Assembly (NCBI GenBank): GCA_902495705.1
Contig: CABUXT010000003.1
Location: forward strand, 62,001 to 126,000
DNA from: an uncultured cyanobacterium
GTDB taxonomy: Bacteria; Cyanobacteriota; Vampirovibrionia; Gastranaerophilales; Gastranaerophilaceae
Direction: 5' to 3'
Length of the DNA: 64,000 nucleotides
The position numbers and the translations under genes were made by a program. Every line of letters begins with the position of its first letter. Positions within the stretch are counted from its first letter, which is position 1. The notes beneath the pieces were generated by a model. The model did not search any database. It saw nothing but the letters and a program-made list of their open reading frames with translations, and was not told where the DNA came from. Positions 54,108-62,325 of this stretch are shown in pieces.

Positions 54108-54167
54108 AAATCTTGTGGAGAGGATAACTCAAAGCACACCAGCTAATGAAATTAAATAGTTTTAGAT

Positions 54168-54243
54168 GGGTGTTTAGCTCAGTTGGTAGAGCGTCTCCCT
54201 TACAAGGAGAGGGTCGGGGGTTCAAGTCCCTCAACACCCACCA
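54168..54243 (+). tRNA. tRNA-Val (anticodon TAC)
   Basis: A complete 76-nt cloverleaf: acceptor GGGTGTT with AACACCC, D-arm GCTC...GAGC, anticodon loop CTTACAA giving TAC, GTTCAAGTC T-loop, CCA encoded. Confidence 0.96.
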
Positions 54244-54249
54244 TTTTAA

Positions 54250-54276
54250 AAGACGGTTTTAATACCGTCTTTTTTA
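54250..54276 (+). terminator. Terminator of tRNA-Val
   Basis: AGACGGT/ACCGTCT stem with TTTTTT directly after. Confidence 0.9.
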
Positions 54277-54334
54277 GTGTAAGAAATAATATAAATCAAA
54301 AATCTGCATACAATTGAAAAGCTTAAATTATATT

Positions 54335-54748
54335 TTACTTAACCATGATTTTTACTGCATCAATTTCATAAGGTTTGCATTTGCCATATAAAGAATTTAG
54401 CAGTGCATAAGTCTGTGCCTTTGCAGCAGGTTGTTTTGCATCCTCTAAAAACATATAACCGGATGATAGCATTGTAAGTTTTGAGCAATCTGGGGTTTGT
54501 GTTGTTTTGAAATATTGTAAACAATTTGGAAATATTGAGTTCATGTAAGCTTTTTGTTCATTTTGTAACTTGTTCATAGCTTCCAATGAAACAGATTGAG
54601 GATTTTGTAAAGCTGCCATGGCTCTTTGTTGGTAGCCTTGCATTTTGGTTTGAAATTCTGCATTACTTGGGCAATATCCTGCAGCTAAGGCGATAGAGCC
54701 AATAGATACTATTGCTAGGCTTAGTATTAATTTTGATATTTTAGTCAT
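54335..54748 (-). CDS. Exported four-Cys protein, paralogue B
   Basis: A 137-aa protein, signal peptide 1-22 (ILSLAIVSIGSIALA). The mature chain is helical with conserved cysteines in GYCPS, FPNCLQYFKTT, PDCSKL and YGKC. It is a tandem paralogue of the gene at 54768: signal peptide, Cys order and the KTT-x-PDCSK block are shared. Function unknown; probably periplasmic with two disulfides. Confidence 0.75.
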   Translation of the reverse strand: MTKISKLILSLAIVSIGSIALAAGYCPSNAEFQTKMQGYQQRAMAALQNPQSVSLEAMNKLQNEQKAYMNSIFPNCLQYFKTTQTPDCSKLTMLSSGYMFLEDAKQPAAKAQTYALLNSLYGKCKPYEIDAVKIMVK

Positions 54749-54767
54749 AAAAACTCCCTATATAATT

Positions 54768-55172
54768 CTAGTTTGCTTGAAGAAACATTTTTAGCACAGA
54801 TTGTTCAACTTGACATTTGTTGCCAAGATATTTTAATGCATCATAAACTTGAGCTTTTGCTCCTGCAGCATTACTGCCAAGTTGTGAAAAATATGCGTTT
54901 TGCAACATAGAAACCTTTGAGCAATCAGGGTTAGGGGTTGTTTTTATATATCCTAAACAGTTCTTAAAAACCGATAAGTCATAAGCATCATTTTCGTTTG
55001 ATATGCGTGTAAATTCAGCATTACTTATTGACGGATTTGAAACTTTTTGCATAAAAGCATTTTCTTTTGCTTTATATTCGCTTTCTGATGGGCAATAATA
55101 TCCTGCAGCAAGTGAAATTGAACCAATAGAAATAATTGACATGCTCAATACTAAACTTAAAAACTTTTTCAT
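54768..55172 (-). CDS. Exported four-Cys protein, paralogue A
   Basis: A 134-aa protein with signal peptide (1-22, LVLSMSIISIGSISLA). The mature part has Cys in YYCPS, FKNCLGYIKTT, PDCSKV and GNKC, matching its downstream paralogue residue for residue at these places. The two genes are 19 bp apart and form an operon. No known domain. Confidence 0.75.
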   Translation of the reverse strand: MKKFLSLVLSMSIISIGSISLAAGYYCPSESEYKAKENAFMQKVSNPSISNAEFTRISNENDAYDLSVFKNCLGYIKTTPNPDCSKVSMLQNAYFSQLGSNAAGAKAQVYDALKYLGNKCQVEQSVLKMFLQAN

Positions 55173-55311
55173 AGTAAACTCCCAAAAATATATAACATAT
55201 CCATTTTAACAAATTTTTCACCGTTTTTCAACTGCAAAACTAAAACTTTGGCATGATGACTATTTCTCAAATAAATGTTAAACTAAGAATGTAGAAAATA
55301 AACGAGGTATT

Positions 55312-56223
55312 ATGAAAAAGAAAGCTTTCACCTTAGCAGAAGTATTGATTGTACTCGCTCTTGTCGGATTTTTATTTACTTTGACGATTCCAAATGTCAT
55401 TCATAAACAAGGGTCGCAAAAATATATTGATACACTGACAACTGCTCAAGCAAAACTTCAAACCGCTTTTGATGAAACAGCAAAAGCTAATAATAACAGG
55501 CTTCCACTGGATTGGGACAGTGTAAAGGCTAGTAATAACAAAGCAGAAGCCATCATAAAAGAACTTGGCAAAAAACTTCAAATAATGTCATATTGTGGTG
55601 CGTCAGATAAAGGTTGTTTTGCACCAAACGGATATAGAACATTGAATGGTGTGGCAACAACTGTCATAACAGATGATATGGAACCTTTTGCCATCATATC
55701 ATCTCAACCACAAGAAAACCTTGTTGCAAATGATAAAGCAGGACTTGAGTCTCAAGATGATAATAATACTGACTCTGAACAACCTAAAAAGCCTATACCA
55801 TATCAACAAGCAGACCCTCAAGCATCTTCTGTTTATGTATCATTGCTTGATGGTGGGTCAATTGCGCTAAAGACAAGTTCGACTTACTGTAACGGAATTG
55901 TGCCGTCAGTTGACCCAATAGAGCGACCATTTTGTGGTGTGATTTATGTTGATGTAAATGGTCCTGCAATACCGAATATGCTTGGTGTTGATGTTTTTGG
56001 ATTCTATTTGTCAGGAAACAATGTATTGCCTATGGGATTTTATGGTGATGATTTCTCATTTGACTACAATTGCCTGAGAGAAACTCCGCATGCGACAAAA
56101 TACAACGGTTTAGGCTGTACTGCGTGGGCTATGAAAAATAAAAATATGGAGTATCGCAAATGCCAAGCCGGTAAAAGGTTAGGTTGGGCATCAGCAACAA
56201 GGTGTGTCGAGCCTTCAAAATAA
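55312..56223 (+). CDS. Type IV pilin-like (prepilin N-terminus) protein
   Basis: A 303-aa pseudopilin. The class III-type prepilin signal MKKKAFTLAEVLIVLALVG shows the F-T-L-x-E pattern with the conserved Glu at mature position 5, but Ala rather than Gly at -1. A hydrophobic helix to about residue 28 is followed by a long coil and a variable Cys-containing globular domain (SYCGASDKGCF, STYCNG, RPFCG, YNCLRE, LGCTAW, RKCQ). Such proteins are assembled by type IV pilus or type II secretion machinery. An acidic, Asn/Gln-rich linker (about 145-165) is odd. No assembly genes are nearby. Confidence 0.85.
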   Translation: MKKKAFTLAEVLIVLALVGFLFTLTIPNVIHKQGSQKYIDTLTTAQAKLQTAFDETAKANNNRLPLDWDSVKASNNKAEAIIKELGKKLQIMSYCGASDKGCFAPNGYRTLNGVATTVITDDMEPFAIISSQPQENLVANDKAGLESQDDNNTDSEQPKKPIPYQQADPQASSVYVSLLDGGSIALKTSSTYCNGIVPSVDPIERPFCGVIYVDVNGPAIPNMLGVDVFGFYLSGNNVLPMGFYGDDFSFDYNCLRETPHATKYNGLGCTAWAMKNKNMEYRKCQAGKRLGWASATRCVEPSK

Positions 56224-56248
56224 ATGAAAGATTAAAGTTAAACCATAT

Positions 56249-56283
56249 AAAAAGAGGCTGAAAACAAATTCAGTCTCTTTTAT
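56249..56283. terminator. Bidirectional terminator between pilin-like and lipoprotein genes
   Basis: AAAGAGGCTGA pairs with TCAGTCTCTTT (one G-U) between the convergent genes, with A/T-runs on both sides. Confidence 0.78.
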
Positions 56284-56305
56284 TTATCATTATTTGATTT
56301 TAGTT

Positions 56306-57184
56306 CTATACAACGTTTTCGATATTATCTATACGTTTTTGAGAGTCACGCTTAATAATTCTTTTTGCAACTAATACTAGAACTAATACGCCTAGTAAAA
56401 TAATGAATGCAATTGCAAAACCGCTATATTGAACATATTGCAATTTGATTGTTGTTGGTGCATCTTTTTTGATATTCCAAGTGTAGATGTTTCCTGACAT
56501 TGAATCGGCATTGTTGTAAGATGCAAATGATGGAACTTGAATACTTAGTGAAGTTTTTAAGTCTTCATCTGTAAGTTTTTGCTCAGGTTCTGCTGCAGGC
56601 ATAGATTCTTTAGTAAATTGTTTTGTTGCTTCATCCAAGTTATCTGCAACCGCATCAGAGTTATCCGTATCAAAATCAGCGGAATCACCATATTTTTGGA
56701 AGTATTCAGGAGTCAAACCTCCATCAGCGTTTTTCACTTTTGGATTTTGTGTCTTTTGTTCAACTTTTTGGAACTTTTCAGCTTGAGTTTTGTAGTCGTA
56801 AGTCATATCGACATTGAAAGATGAAACTAAAAAGTTTTTCTTAATTTCGATAAATTTTTTGCTTGGCAAATTAGATACAAAGCCTAAAGATGATAAGTCT
56901 AAATCAGTGTATTTTAAATTTTTGACAGATTTAGATGCTGTAATTGTTGATAATTTTGCGCCATAAGCGTTTTCAACTTTGTACGAATCATCCAAAAACT
57001 TTTCATAATTGCTTTCAATATTTTGTCCGATAAAATCAGTTTTGTCTGACAAATCGCCTTGATAAGTGATTGATGATGCTACAGATGCGGATTTGTCATC
57101 GTTTATGGTAATCTTTGTGTCAATATTTGCGCACCCTGCAACAAGTGGAACTAACATTAGCAAAGATAAAATAAGTCTCTTCAT
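56306..57184 (-). CDS. Lipoprotein with C-terminal membrane helix (LppM/DUF3153-like)
   Basis: A 292-aa protein. The lipobox LVAGC places the lipidated Cys at residue 18. The mature beta-rich domain (ITINDDKSASVASSITYQGD) recalls LppM/DUF3153 proteins found in cyanobacteria and actinobacteria. Near the C-terminus a helix (about 257-275, FAIAFIILLGVLVLVLV) is followed by a basic tail KRIIKRDSQKR, so the protein is anchored at both ends. The middle (about 150-200) is acidic and low complexity. Function unknown. Confidence 0.7.
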   Translation of the reverse strand: MKRLILSLLMLVPLVAGCANIDTKITINDDKSASVASSITYQGDLSDKTDFIGQNIESNYEKFLDDSYKVENAYGAKLSTITASKSVKNLKYTDLDLSSLGFVSNLPSKKFIEIKKNFLVSSFNVDMTYDYKTQAEKFQKVEQKTQNPKVKNADGGLTPEYFQKYGDSADFDTDNSDAVADNLDEATKQFTKESMPAAEPEQKLTDEDLKTSLSIQVPSFASYNNADSMSGNIYTWNIKKDAPTTIKLQYVQYSGFAIAFIILLGVLVLVLVAKRIIKRDSQKRIDNIENVV

Positions 57185-57277
57185 TAAAATACTCTCCCTA
57201 TTGTACTGTAGTAAATATCATACCATAATTTGTACAATATGTTAAATTATAAAGATTGTTTAAGGTATAATTAATAT

Positions 57278-58630
57278 ATGAAAGTAAATGAAGAATATAT
57301 TGCAAAGATAGAAAAATTGACTAATGAAGGCGCAGGGATTACAAGAGTTGACAATTGTGTTGTTTTTATCAAGAATACCTGCCCTGAAGATGAAATAAAA
57401 TTTAAAATAACAAAAGTCAATAAAACTTTTGCTCAAGGACAGATTGTTGAAATAATTACACCATCAAAACATAGAGTAAAGCCGTTTTGCCCTATGTATA
57501 ATGCCTGCGGAGCATGTCAATTGCAATTTATCGACTATGACTATCAATTGCAGATTAAACAAGAAATTACACAAGATGCGATGGATAGAATCGGCGGACT
57601 TGATATCAAGGTTAAACCGACTATTCCAAGTCCTGAACAGAAAAATTACAGACACAAAATTCAGTATCCTGTTTCAAGGACGAAAAATTCAGGCAGAATT
57701 TTGGCTGGTTATTACAAACCAAAAACTCATGAAATTGTGAATATCAAATATTGTCCTATACAGCCTGAAATTTGTGATGATATTATTAATTTTATTCGTG
57801 AAAAAGCTTTTGATTTTGGAGTACAAGGGTTTGTCGAAAAAAATCATTCAGGCGATTTGCGCCATATTGTATTAAGAAGTTCTGTTTACAACGGAAAAAT
57901 CTTAGTTACCCTTGTTGTTAATGCAACTAAGATTTTTGACAGGTTGAAAGATTTTGCCAAATGTATTTATGATGAGTTTGACGAAGTTGTCGGCGTTTGT
58001 GTCAATTACAATTCTAAAAAAACAAATGTTATTTTAGGCAACAAAACAGAATGTCTTTGCGGTCAGGATTATGTTGAGGAAAAATTAATAGATAAAACTT
58101 TCAAAATCGGAGCATCAACATTTTTCCAAGTAAATCCCAAAAGTGCCGAAAATATTTTTAAATATGTCAAAAATTATTTAAAGGACAACTTTGAAACTCC
58201 GACTGTTTTGGATGCTTATGCAGGAATTTCATCATTTGGGATTTGTGTTTCTGATGTTTGCAAAAAAGTTGTGACAGTAGAAGAAAACAAAGAATCTTGC
58301 GACAAAGCAAGAGAAGTTGTTCAGACAAACCGTATTAAAAATGTCGAAATTCACAATATGGATGCGGCGAAGTTTTTTGCAAAAGAAAAGCGTAAATTTG
58401 ATGCGATAATTCTTGACCCTCCACGAAAAGGTTGTACAAAAGACTCTCTTGAGGAGGCAATCAGGCTTGCGAACGATACTATTATTTATGTAAGTTGCAA
58501 TCCTGCGACTCTTGCGCGCGATTTGAAATATTTGACAGAACATGGATTTTCTGTTGAATCAGTTCAGCCTTTTGACATGTTTTGTCACACTTACCATGTG
58601 GAAAATGTCGCAATAGTAAAAAAGGGGTAA
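57278..58630 (+). CDS. rlmD: 23S rRNA (uracil-5-)-methyltransferase RumA/RlmD type
   Basis: A 450-aa SAM enzyme methylating U1939 (or U747) of 23S rRNA or tRNA U54. An N-terminal TRAM domain (1-60, EYIAKIEKLTNEGAGI) is followed by the iron-sulfur cysteines Cys71, Cys77, Cys80 and a later one in KYCPIQPE. The methyltransferase domain has LDAYAGISSFGI, LDPPRKGC and the catalytic nucleophile in YVSCNPATLARDL. RlmCD-type target choice cannot be told from sequence. Confidence 0.93.
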   Translation: MKVNEEYIAKIEKLTNEGAGITRVDNCVVFIKNTCPEDEIKFKITKVNKTFAQGQIVEIITPSKHRVKPFCPMYNACGACQLQFIDYDYQLQIKQEITQDAMDRIGGLDIKVKPTIPSPEQKNYRHKIQYPVSRTKNSGRILAGYYKPKTHEIVNIKYCPIQPEICDDIINFIREKAFDFGVQGFVEKNHSGDLRHIVLRSSVYNGKILVTLVVNATKIFDRLKDFAKCIYDEFDEVVGVCVNYNSKKTNVILGNKTECLCGQDYVEEKLIDKTFKIGASTFFQVNPKSAENIFKYVKNYLKDNFETPTVLDAYAGISSFGICVSDVCKKVVTVEENKESCDKAREVVQTNRIKNVEIHNMDAAKFFAKEKRKFDAIILDPPRKGCTKDSLEEAIRLANDTIIYVSCNPATLARDLKYLTEHGFSVESVQPFDMFCHTYHVENVAIVKKG

Positions 58631-58641
58631 ATGTCATTGAA

Positions 58642-58806
58642 GTCGGCTTGGTAAAGCCGACCTACGAACTCGTCATTCTGAAAGCTTAGAAAATTTGTGC
58701 GAAGTATGAACACATAATTTTTTGCTATTCAGAATCTCTAACTGAACGTATTAAGACTATGTAGTTAGATATTAATCATTTTACAGGTGGGCTAGTGAGC
58801 CCACCC
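58642..58806. repeat. Intergenic palindromic repeat cluster 9
   Basis: It follows rlmD. It holds an R-E hairpin (58642-58665, GTCGGCTT...AAGCCGAC-CTAC), a divergent R-B-like unit with an enlarged loop (58672-58739), and an R-F hairpin (58782-58806, GGTGGGC...GCCCACC-CTAC). The 20 bases at 58729-58748 match 36295-36314 exactly. The remaining 130 bp before pgi should hold its promoter, but no box was convincing. Confidence 0.8.
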
Positions 58807-58936
58807 TACTTAATCTAATGTGTAGTGAATTACCGACGTAATCTAAAATTGTACTTATGACACTTGAAATTTGGACTTGATTATATAAAATAAAAGTATA
58901 GGTTATGTGCGTTAATGAAAGGGTATTAGGGATTAA

Positions 58937-60343
58937 ATGATTAAATTTGACTGCCGAAATGCGGATTGTAATGTCGTTGGACAAGAAAATGGTTTAGATT
59001 TAGCTAGTGAATTTGCTCAATATAAAGACAGAATTACTGAAATCATAGCAGATTTGAACAAACGCAAAGATAAACCAGGTCAAATGTTACAATGGTTGAA
59101 TCTTGGCTACAATGAAGAAACTCTTTGGTATGTCAAAGAATATGCGTCAATGGTTCGTGGCAGATTTGATAATGTTTTAGTCTTAGGTATCGGTGGTTCG
59201 GCTTTGGGCGGTATGGCAATTTCAGAAGCCTTATTGAAACCGTACTGGAACCTTCTAACCCCTGAACAGCGCGACAATTACCCTAGAATTTTCTTTTTGG
59301 ATAACATTGACCCTGACACCATGAACGGACTTTTGGACGTTTTAGATTTGAAAAAAACTTTGGTTAATGTGATTACAAAATCAGGTTCTACAGCCGAGAC
59401 AATGGCTCAATTTATGGTTGTAAAGGACCGTTTGGAACAAGTTTTGGGCGAAGATGAATACCGTAAAAATGTAGTTGCAACAACAGATAAACAAACAGGT
59501 GTGCTAAGACAAATCGCCGAGCAAGAAGGATATAAAACTTTCGTTGTTCCAGATGATGTCGGCGGTAGATTTTCTGTATTTTCAGCAGTTGGTTTGTTGC
59601 CGTTAGCCCTTGTCGGTATAGATATTGATGAAATTATGAATGGTATAAAAGACATGGATTTGGCTTTGAAAAACACCAATATTTGCGAAAATATTGCGGC
59701 TCAAAATGCACTGATTCAGTATCTTATGGATGTTAAAAAAGGCAAAAATTTGTCTGTAATGATGCCATATTCAAGCAAATTAAGATATGTTTCAGATTGG
59801 TATGTTCAATTGTGGGCAGAGTCTTTAGGAAAACATGAAGATTTGCAAGGCAATCACACCCATGTCGGACCTACTCCAATCAAGGCACTTGGTGCGACAG
59901 ACCAACATTCTCAATTCCAATTGTTTAACGAAGGACCAAATGACAAAATTATCAATTTCATCAGGGTTGAAAATTTTGATACGACTTTGGATATCCCAAA
60001 AATATTTGAATACACAGGGATTGGTTATCTTGGCGGTAAAACAATGAACGATTTGATGAACGCTGAGGCTGATTCGACAAAAGTTTCTTTGTCTGATTAT
60101 GCTCGTCCGACGGTGACAATTTCGTTACCAAAGGTTGACGGTTACAATGTTGCACAGTTATTGTACATGTTAGAAGTTCAGACCGCTATTGCAGGTGAAT
60201 TGTATAATGTAGATACTTATAGTCAACCTGGGGTTGAGCAGTCTAAAAATTATACTTATGCATTGATGGGGAGAGCCGGTTATGAGGATTCAGCCAAAAC
60301 TCTTCAAACAAAAATGGCAAATCTTGCAAGTTTAGGGTCTTAA
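58937..60343 (+). CDS. pgi: Glucose-6-phosphate isomerase
   Basis: A 468-aa glycolytic isomerase (G6P to F6P). It has VLGIGGSALGGMAISEAL near residue 84 (sugar phosphate site), ITKSGSTAETMAQF, and the catalytic Glu region AESLGKHEDLQGNHTHVGPTP split by family spacing. The short form (about 470 aa) without eukaryote-like extensions fits cyanobacterial/Gram-positive enzymes. Its stop overlaps the next start (TAATG). Confidence 0.93.
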   Translation: MIKFDCRNADCNVVGQENGLDLASEFAQYKDRITEIIADLNKRKDKPGQMLQWLNLGYNEETLWYVKEYASMVRGRFDNVLVLGIGGSALGGMAISEALLKPYWNLLTPEQRDNYPRIFFLDNIDPDTMNGLLDVLDLKKTLVNVITKSGSTAETMAQFMVVKDRLEQVLGEDEYRKNVVATTDKQTGVLRQIAEQEGYKTFVVPDDVGGRFSVFSAVGLLPLALVGIDIDEIMNGIKDMDLALKNTNICENIAAQNALIQYLMDVKKGKNLSVMMPYSSKLRYVSDWYVQLWAESLGKHEDLQGNHTHVGPTPIKALGATDQHSQFQLFNEGPNDKIINFIRVENFDTTLDIPKIFEYTGIGYLGGKTMNDLMNAEADSTKVSLSDYARPTVTISLPKVDGYNVAQLLYMLEVQTAIAGELYNVDTYSQPGVEQSKNYTYALMGRAGYEDSAKTLQTKMANLASLGS

Positions 60344-60843
60344 TGTTTAAATCAATTTTAAAAATTTGTATAGTCTTTTTACTTTGTGTTGTACCATGCT
60401 TTTTGGCGCAATCATATTCTTCAGATATGGTTTTAAAAGGCAGTGTTGAAAAAGTTCCAAACGGATTTTTCGGCTCTTGGAGAGTAAAGTCTGTCAGGGT
60501 CAGCACCGATTCTCCTGCAACTTTTAAAGAAAAAGGTTTAGATTTGTGGAACATATCGCAAGAGTTTGACGTCATAAAATTAAGTAATCCGTTTTCAGGA
60601 GCATCAGCACAAATAACTATTCAAAATGTTCATAATGGAAATGTCGAATTTTCAAAATCAGGCAAAAACGGTAGTAAGTTATTATCAGATACCGTCACGA
60701 TTTCCATAAAAGGAGACAGGTTTGAAGGTTATGATGTCCTAAAACTTGATACCCTATCAGATGTTGATGGGCGTGTTATGAAAACGGAAACTGCAAAATA
60801 TCTCGTGATAGGAGAGCGAATTGCAGGTCAAGATGTTGAGTAA
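60343..60843 (+). CDS. Exported protein of unknown function
   Basis: A 166-aa protein with a signal peptide (1-25, ICIVFLLCVVPCFLAQ). The mature domain is beta-rich with VEKVPNGFFGSWRVKSVRV, LWNISQEFDVIKLSNP and a KGDRFEGYDVLKL end. This pattern fits a small lipocalin- or carbohydrate-binding-like sandwich, but no family is assigned. It is coupled to pgi by TAATG and is 20 bp before trxB. Confidence 0.7.
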   Translation: MFKSILKICIVFLLCVVPCFLAQSYSSDMVLKGSVEKVPNGFFGSWRVKSVRVSTDSPATFKEKGLDLWNISQEFDVIKLSNPFSGASAQITIQNVHNGNVEFSKSGKNGSKLLSDTVTISIKGDRFEGYDVLKLDTLSDVDGRVMKTETAKYLVIGERIAGQDVE

Positions 60844-60863
60844 AAAGTTTTGAGGAGTTAAAT

Positions 60864-61805
60864 ATGCAAATTTTAGAGTTTGATACTGTAATTTTGGGTG
60901 GCGGTCCTGCAGGATTTTCAGCAGGTTTATACGCTGCAAGGGGCGAATTATCTACCGCGATTGTCGATATAAGTATGCTCGGCGGTCAGCCTTCAAATTA
61001 TTTGGAACTTGAAAATTACCCCGGATTTGTTTGTATTGGCGGTTATGAACTTATGGAAAAGTTTGAAGAGCATGCGGACAAATTTGGCATTAATAAATTC
61101 CCAATGCAAGAAATTTTGTCTGTTGATTTGATTTCAAATCCAAAAGTTATAAAAACCAAAGAGCATGAATTTAGAGCAAAAACTGTTATTATCGCAACAG
61201 GCGCAAAACCTATGAAACTGGGCGTAAAAGGTGAAAAAGAATTTGTCGGACGCGGAGTTAGCTACTGTGCGGTTTGTGATGGTGCATTTTATAAAGACAA
61301 AGTTGTGGCAGTTGTTGGTGGCGGAAATTCTGCTGTTGAAGAAGCAATTTATTTGACAAGATTTGCATCAAAAGTTTATTTAATTCACCGCAGGGATGAA
61401 TTAAGAGCTGACAAAATCGTTCAATGTCGAGCTTTTGAAAATCCTAAACTTGAATTTGTATTTGATTCAGTTGTAAAAGAAATCGTTGGCGAAGATTGTG
61501 TCAAATCGCTTGTACTTGACAATGTGAAAACTAAAGAAACAACGAATTTGCCTGTTGATGGGGTATTCCCATATATTGGAATTTCTCCAAATGTCGATAA
61601 TTTTTCAGGACAAATCGCACAGGATTCAAAAGGATTTATTTTGACTGATGAGACAATGAAAACCTCTGTTGATGGAGTTTTCGCAGTTGGGGATGTCAGG
61701 GTAACTCCGTTGCGCCAAGTTATAACTGCTGCATCAGATGGCGCAATCAGCGCAGTCTATGCCTCTCGCTATATCGAATCTCAAAAAGAAATCAAAGTGG
61801 GGTAA
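60864..61805 (+). CDS. trxB: Thioredoxin reductase
   Basis: A 313-aa FAD- and NADPH-dependent reductase. FAD motif GGGPAGFSAGLYAARG (12-27), redox pair Cys135-Ala-Val-Cys138 in YCAVCDGAF, NADPH motif VVGGGNSAVEEA, and C-terminal GVFAVGDVR with the FAD-binding Asp are all present. It reduces thioredoxin, possibly also the glutaredoxin-like protein at 37992. It is third in the pgi operon. Confidence 0.95.
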   Translation: MQILEFDTVILGGGPAGFSAGLYAARGELSTAIVDISMLGGQPSNYLELENYPGFVCIGGYELMEKFEEHADKFGINKFPMQEILSVDLISNPKVIKTKEHEFRAKTVIIATGAKPMKLGVKGEKEFVGRGVSYCAVCDGAFYKDKVVAVVGGGNSAVEEAIYLTRFASKVYLIHRRDELRADKIVQCRAFENPKLEFVFDSVVKEIVGEDCVKSLVLDNVKTKETTNLPVDGVFPYIGISPNVDNFSGQIAQDSKGFILTDETMKTSVDGVFAVGDVRVTPLRQVITAASDGAISAVYASRYIESQKEIKVG

Positions 61806-61964
61806 ATAATGCAATATAAGAACGAAAAAACTTTAAAAATCTTTAAGATATAAAGAAAATATTAATATTACCCCTCGGATATAAAGATTATGTAAGGAAA
61901 TCAGACTTAGCATATTTTTTAATTTATAATAATAATGTTAAGACAAATGTATGGAGAAAAAATT

Positions 61965-62246
61965 ATGCAATCAGTTAATGAAATCCTTTCAGAATTAGAA
62001 AATGCAGATAACGTAACAAAAAATAAATTAGAAAACGAATTGGTTAGTATCGGTACTTCAGCTGTTCCTCAATTGGTTGACCAATTACAAGTTGTTAGAG
62101 GTATCAAAAGAGGCGTTGTTGCTATGACTCTTATTCGTTTAGGTGATGTTTCAGTTAAATATTTGGAAAAAGCTGCTCACGAAAACAAAGATTTTGAATG
62201 GGTTGCTGAATACTTAATCAGAGAAATTAAAGGTTTAGCTGCATAG
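61965..62246 (+). CDS. Small HEAT-repeat-like helical protein
   Basis: A 93-aa all-helical protein. I start at ATG 61965 because GGAG lies 8 nt upstream; two earlier in-frame Mets lack a ribosome site. Two helix pairs (NKLENELVSIGTSAVPQLVDQL and AVAMTLIRLGD-like, each split in the real chain by loops) follow the HEAT/PBS-lyase pattern A-V-P-x-L. HEAT-like proteins bind partners. A TATAAT (61925-61930) and a terminator frame it as one small unit. Confidence 0.72.
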   Translation: MQSVNEILSELENADNVTKNKLENELVSIGTSAVPQLVDQLQVVRGIKRGVVAMTLIRLGDVSVKYLEKAAHENKDFEWVAEYLIREIKGLAA

Positions 62247-62271
62247 TTTAAACAAAATAAAATTAGTTAAA

Positions 62272-62308
62272 AGCAGGAGTAGTCAGGTAGTGGTTACTCC
62301 GCTTTTTT
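62272..62308 (+). terminator. Terminator of the HEAT-like gene
   Basis: A GGAGTA/TACTCC stem extended by AGC/GCT across a bulge, then TTTTTTA. It overlaps an alternative upstream GTG start of the patatin frame, which supports the later ATG for that gene. Confidence 0.65.
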
Positions 62309-62325
62309 ATGGTAGAATTTGGGTT

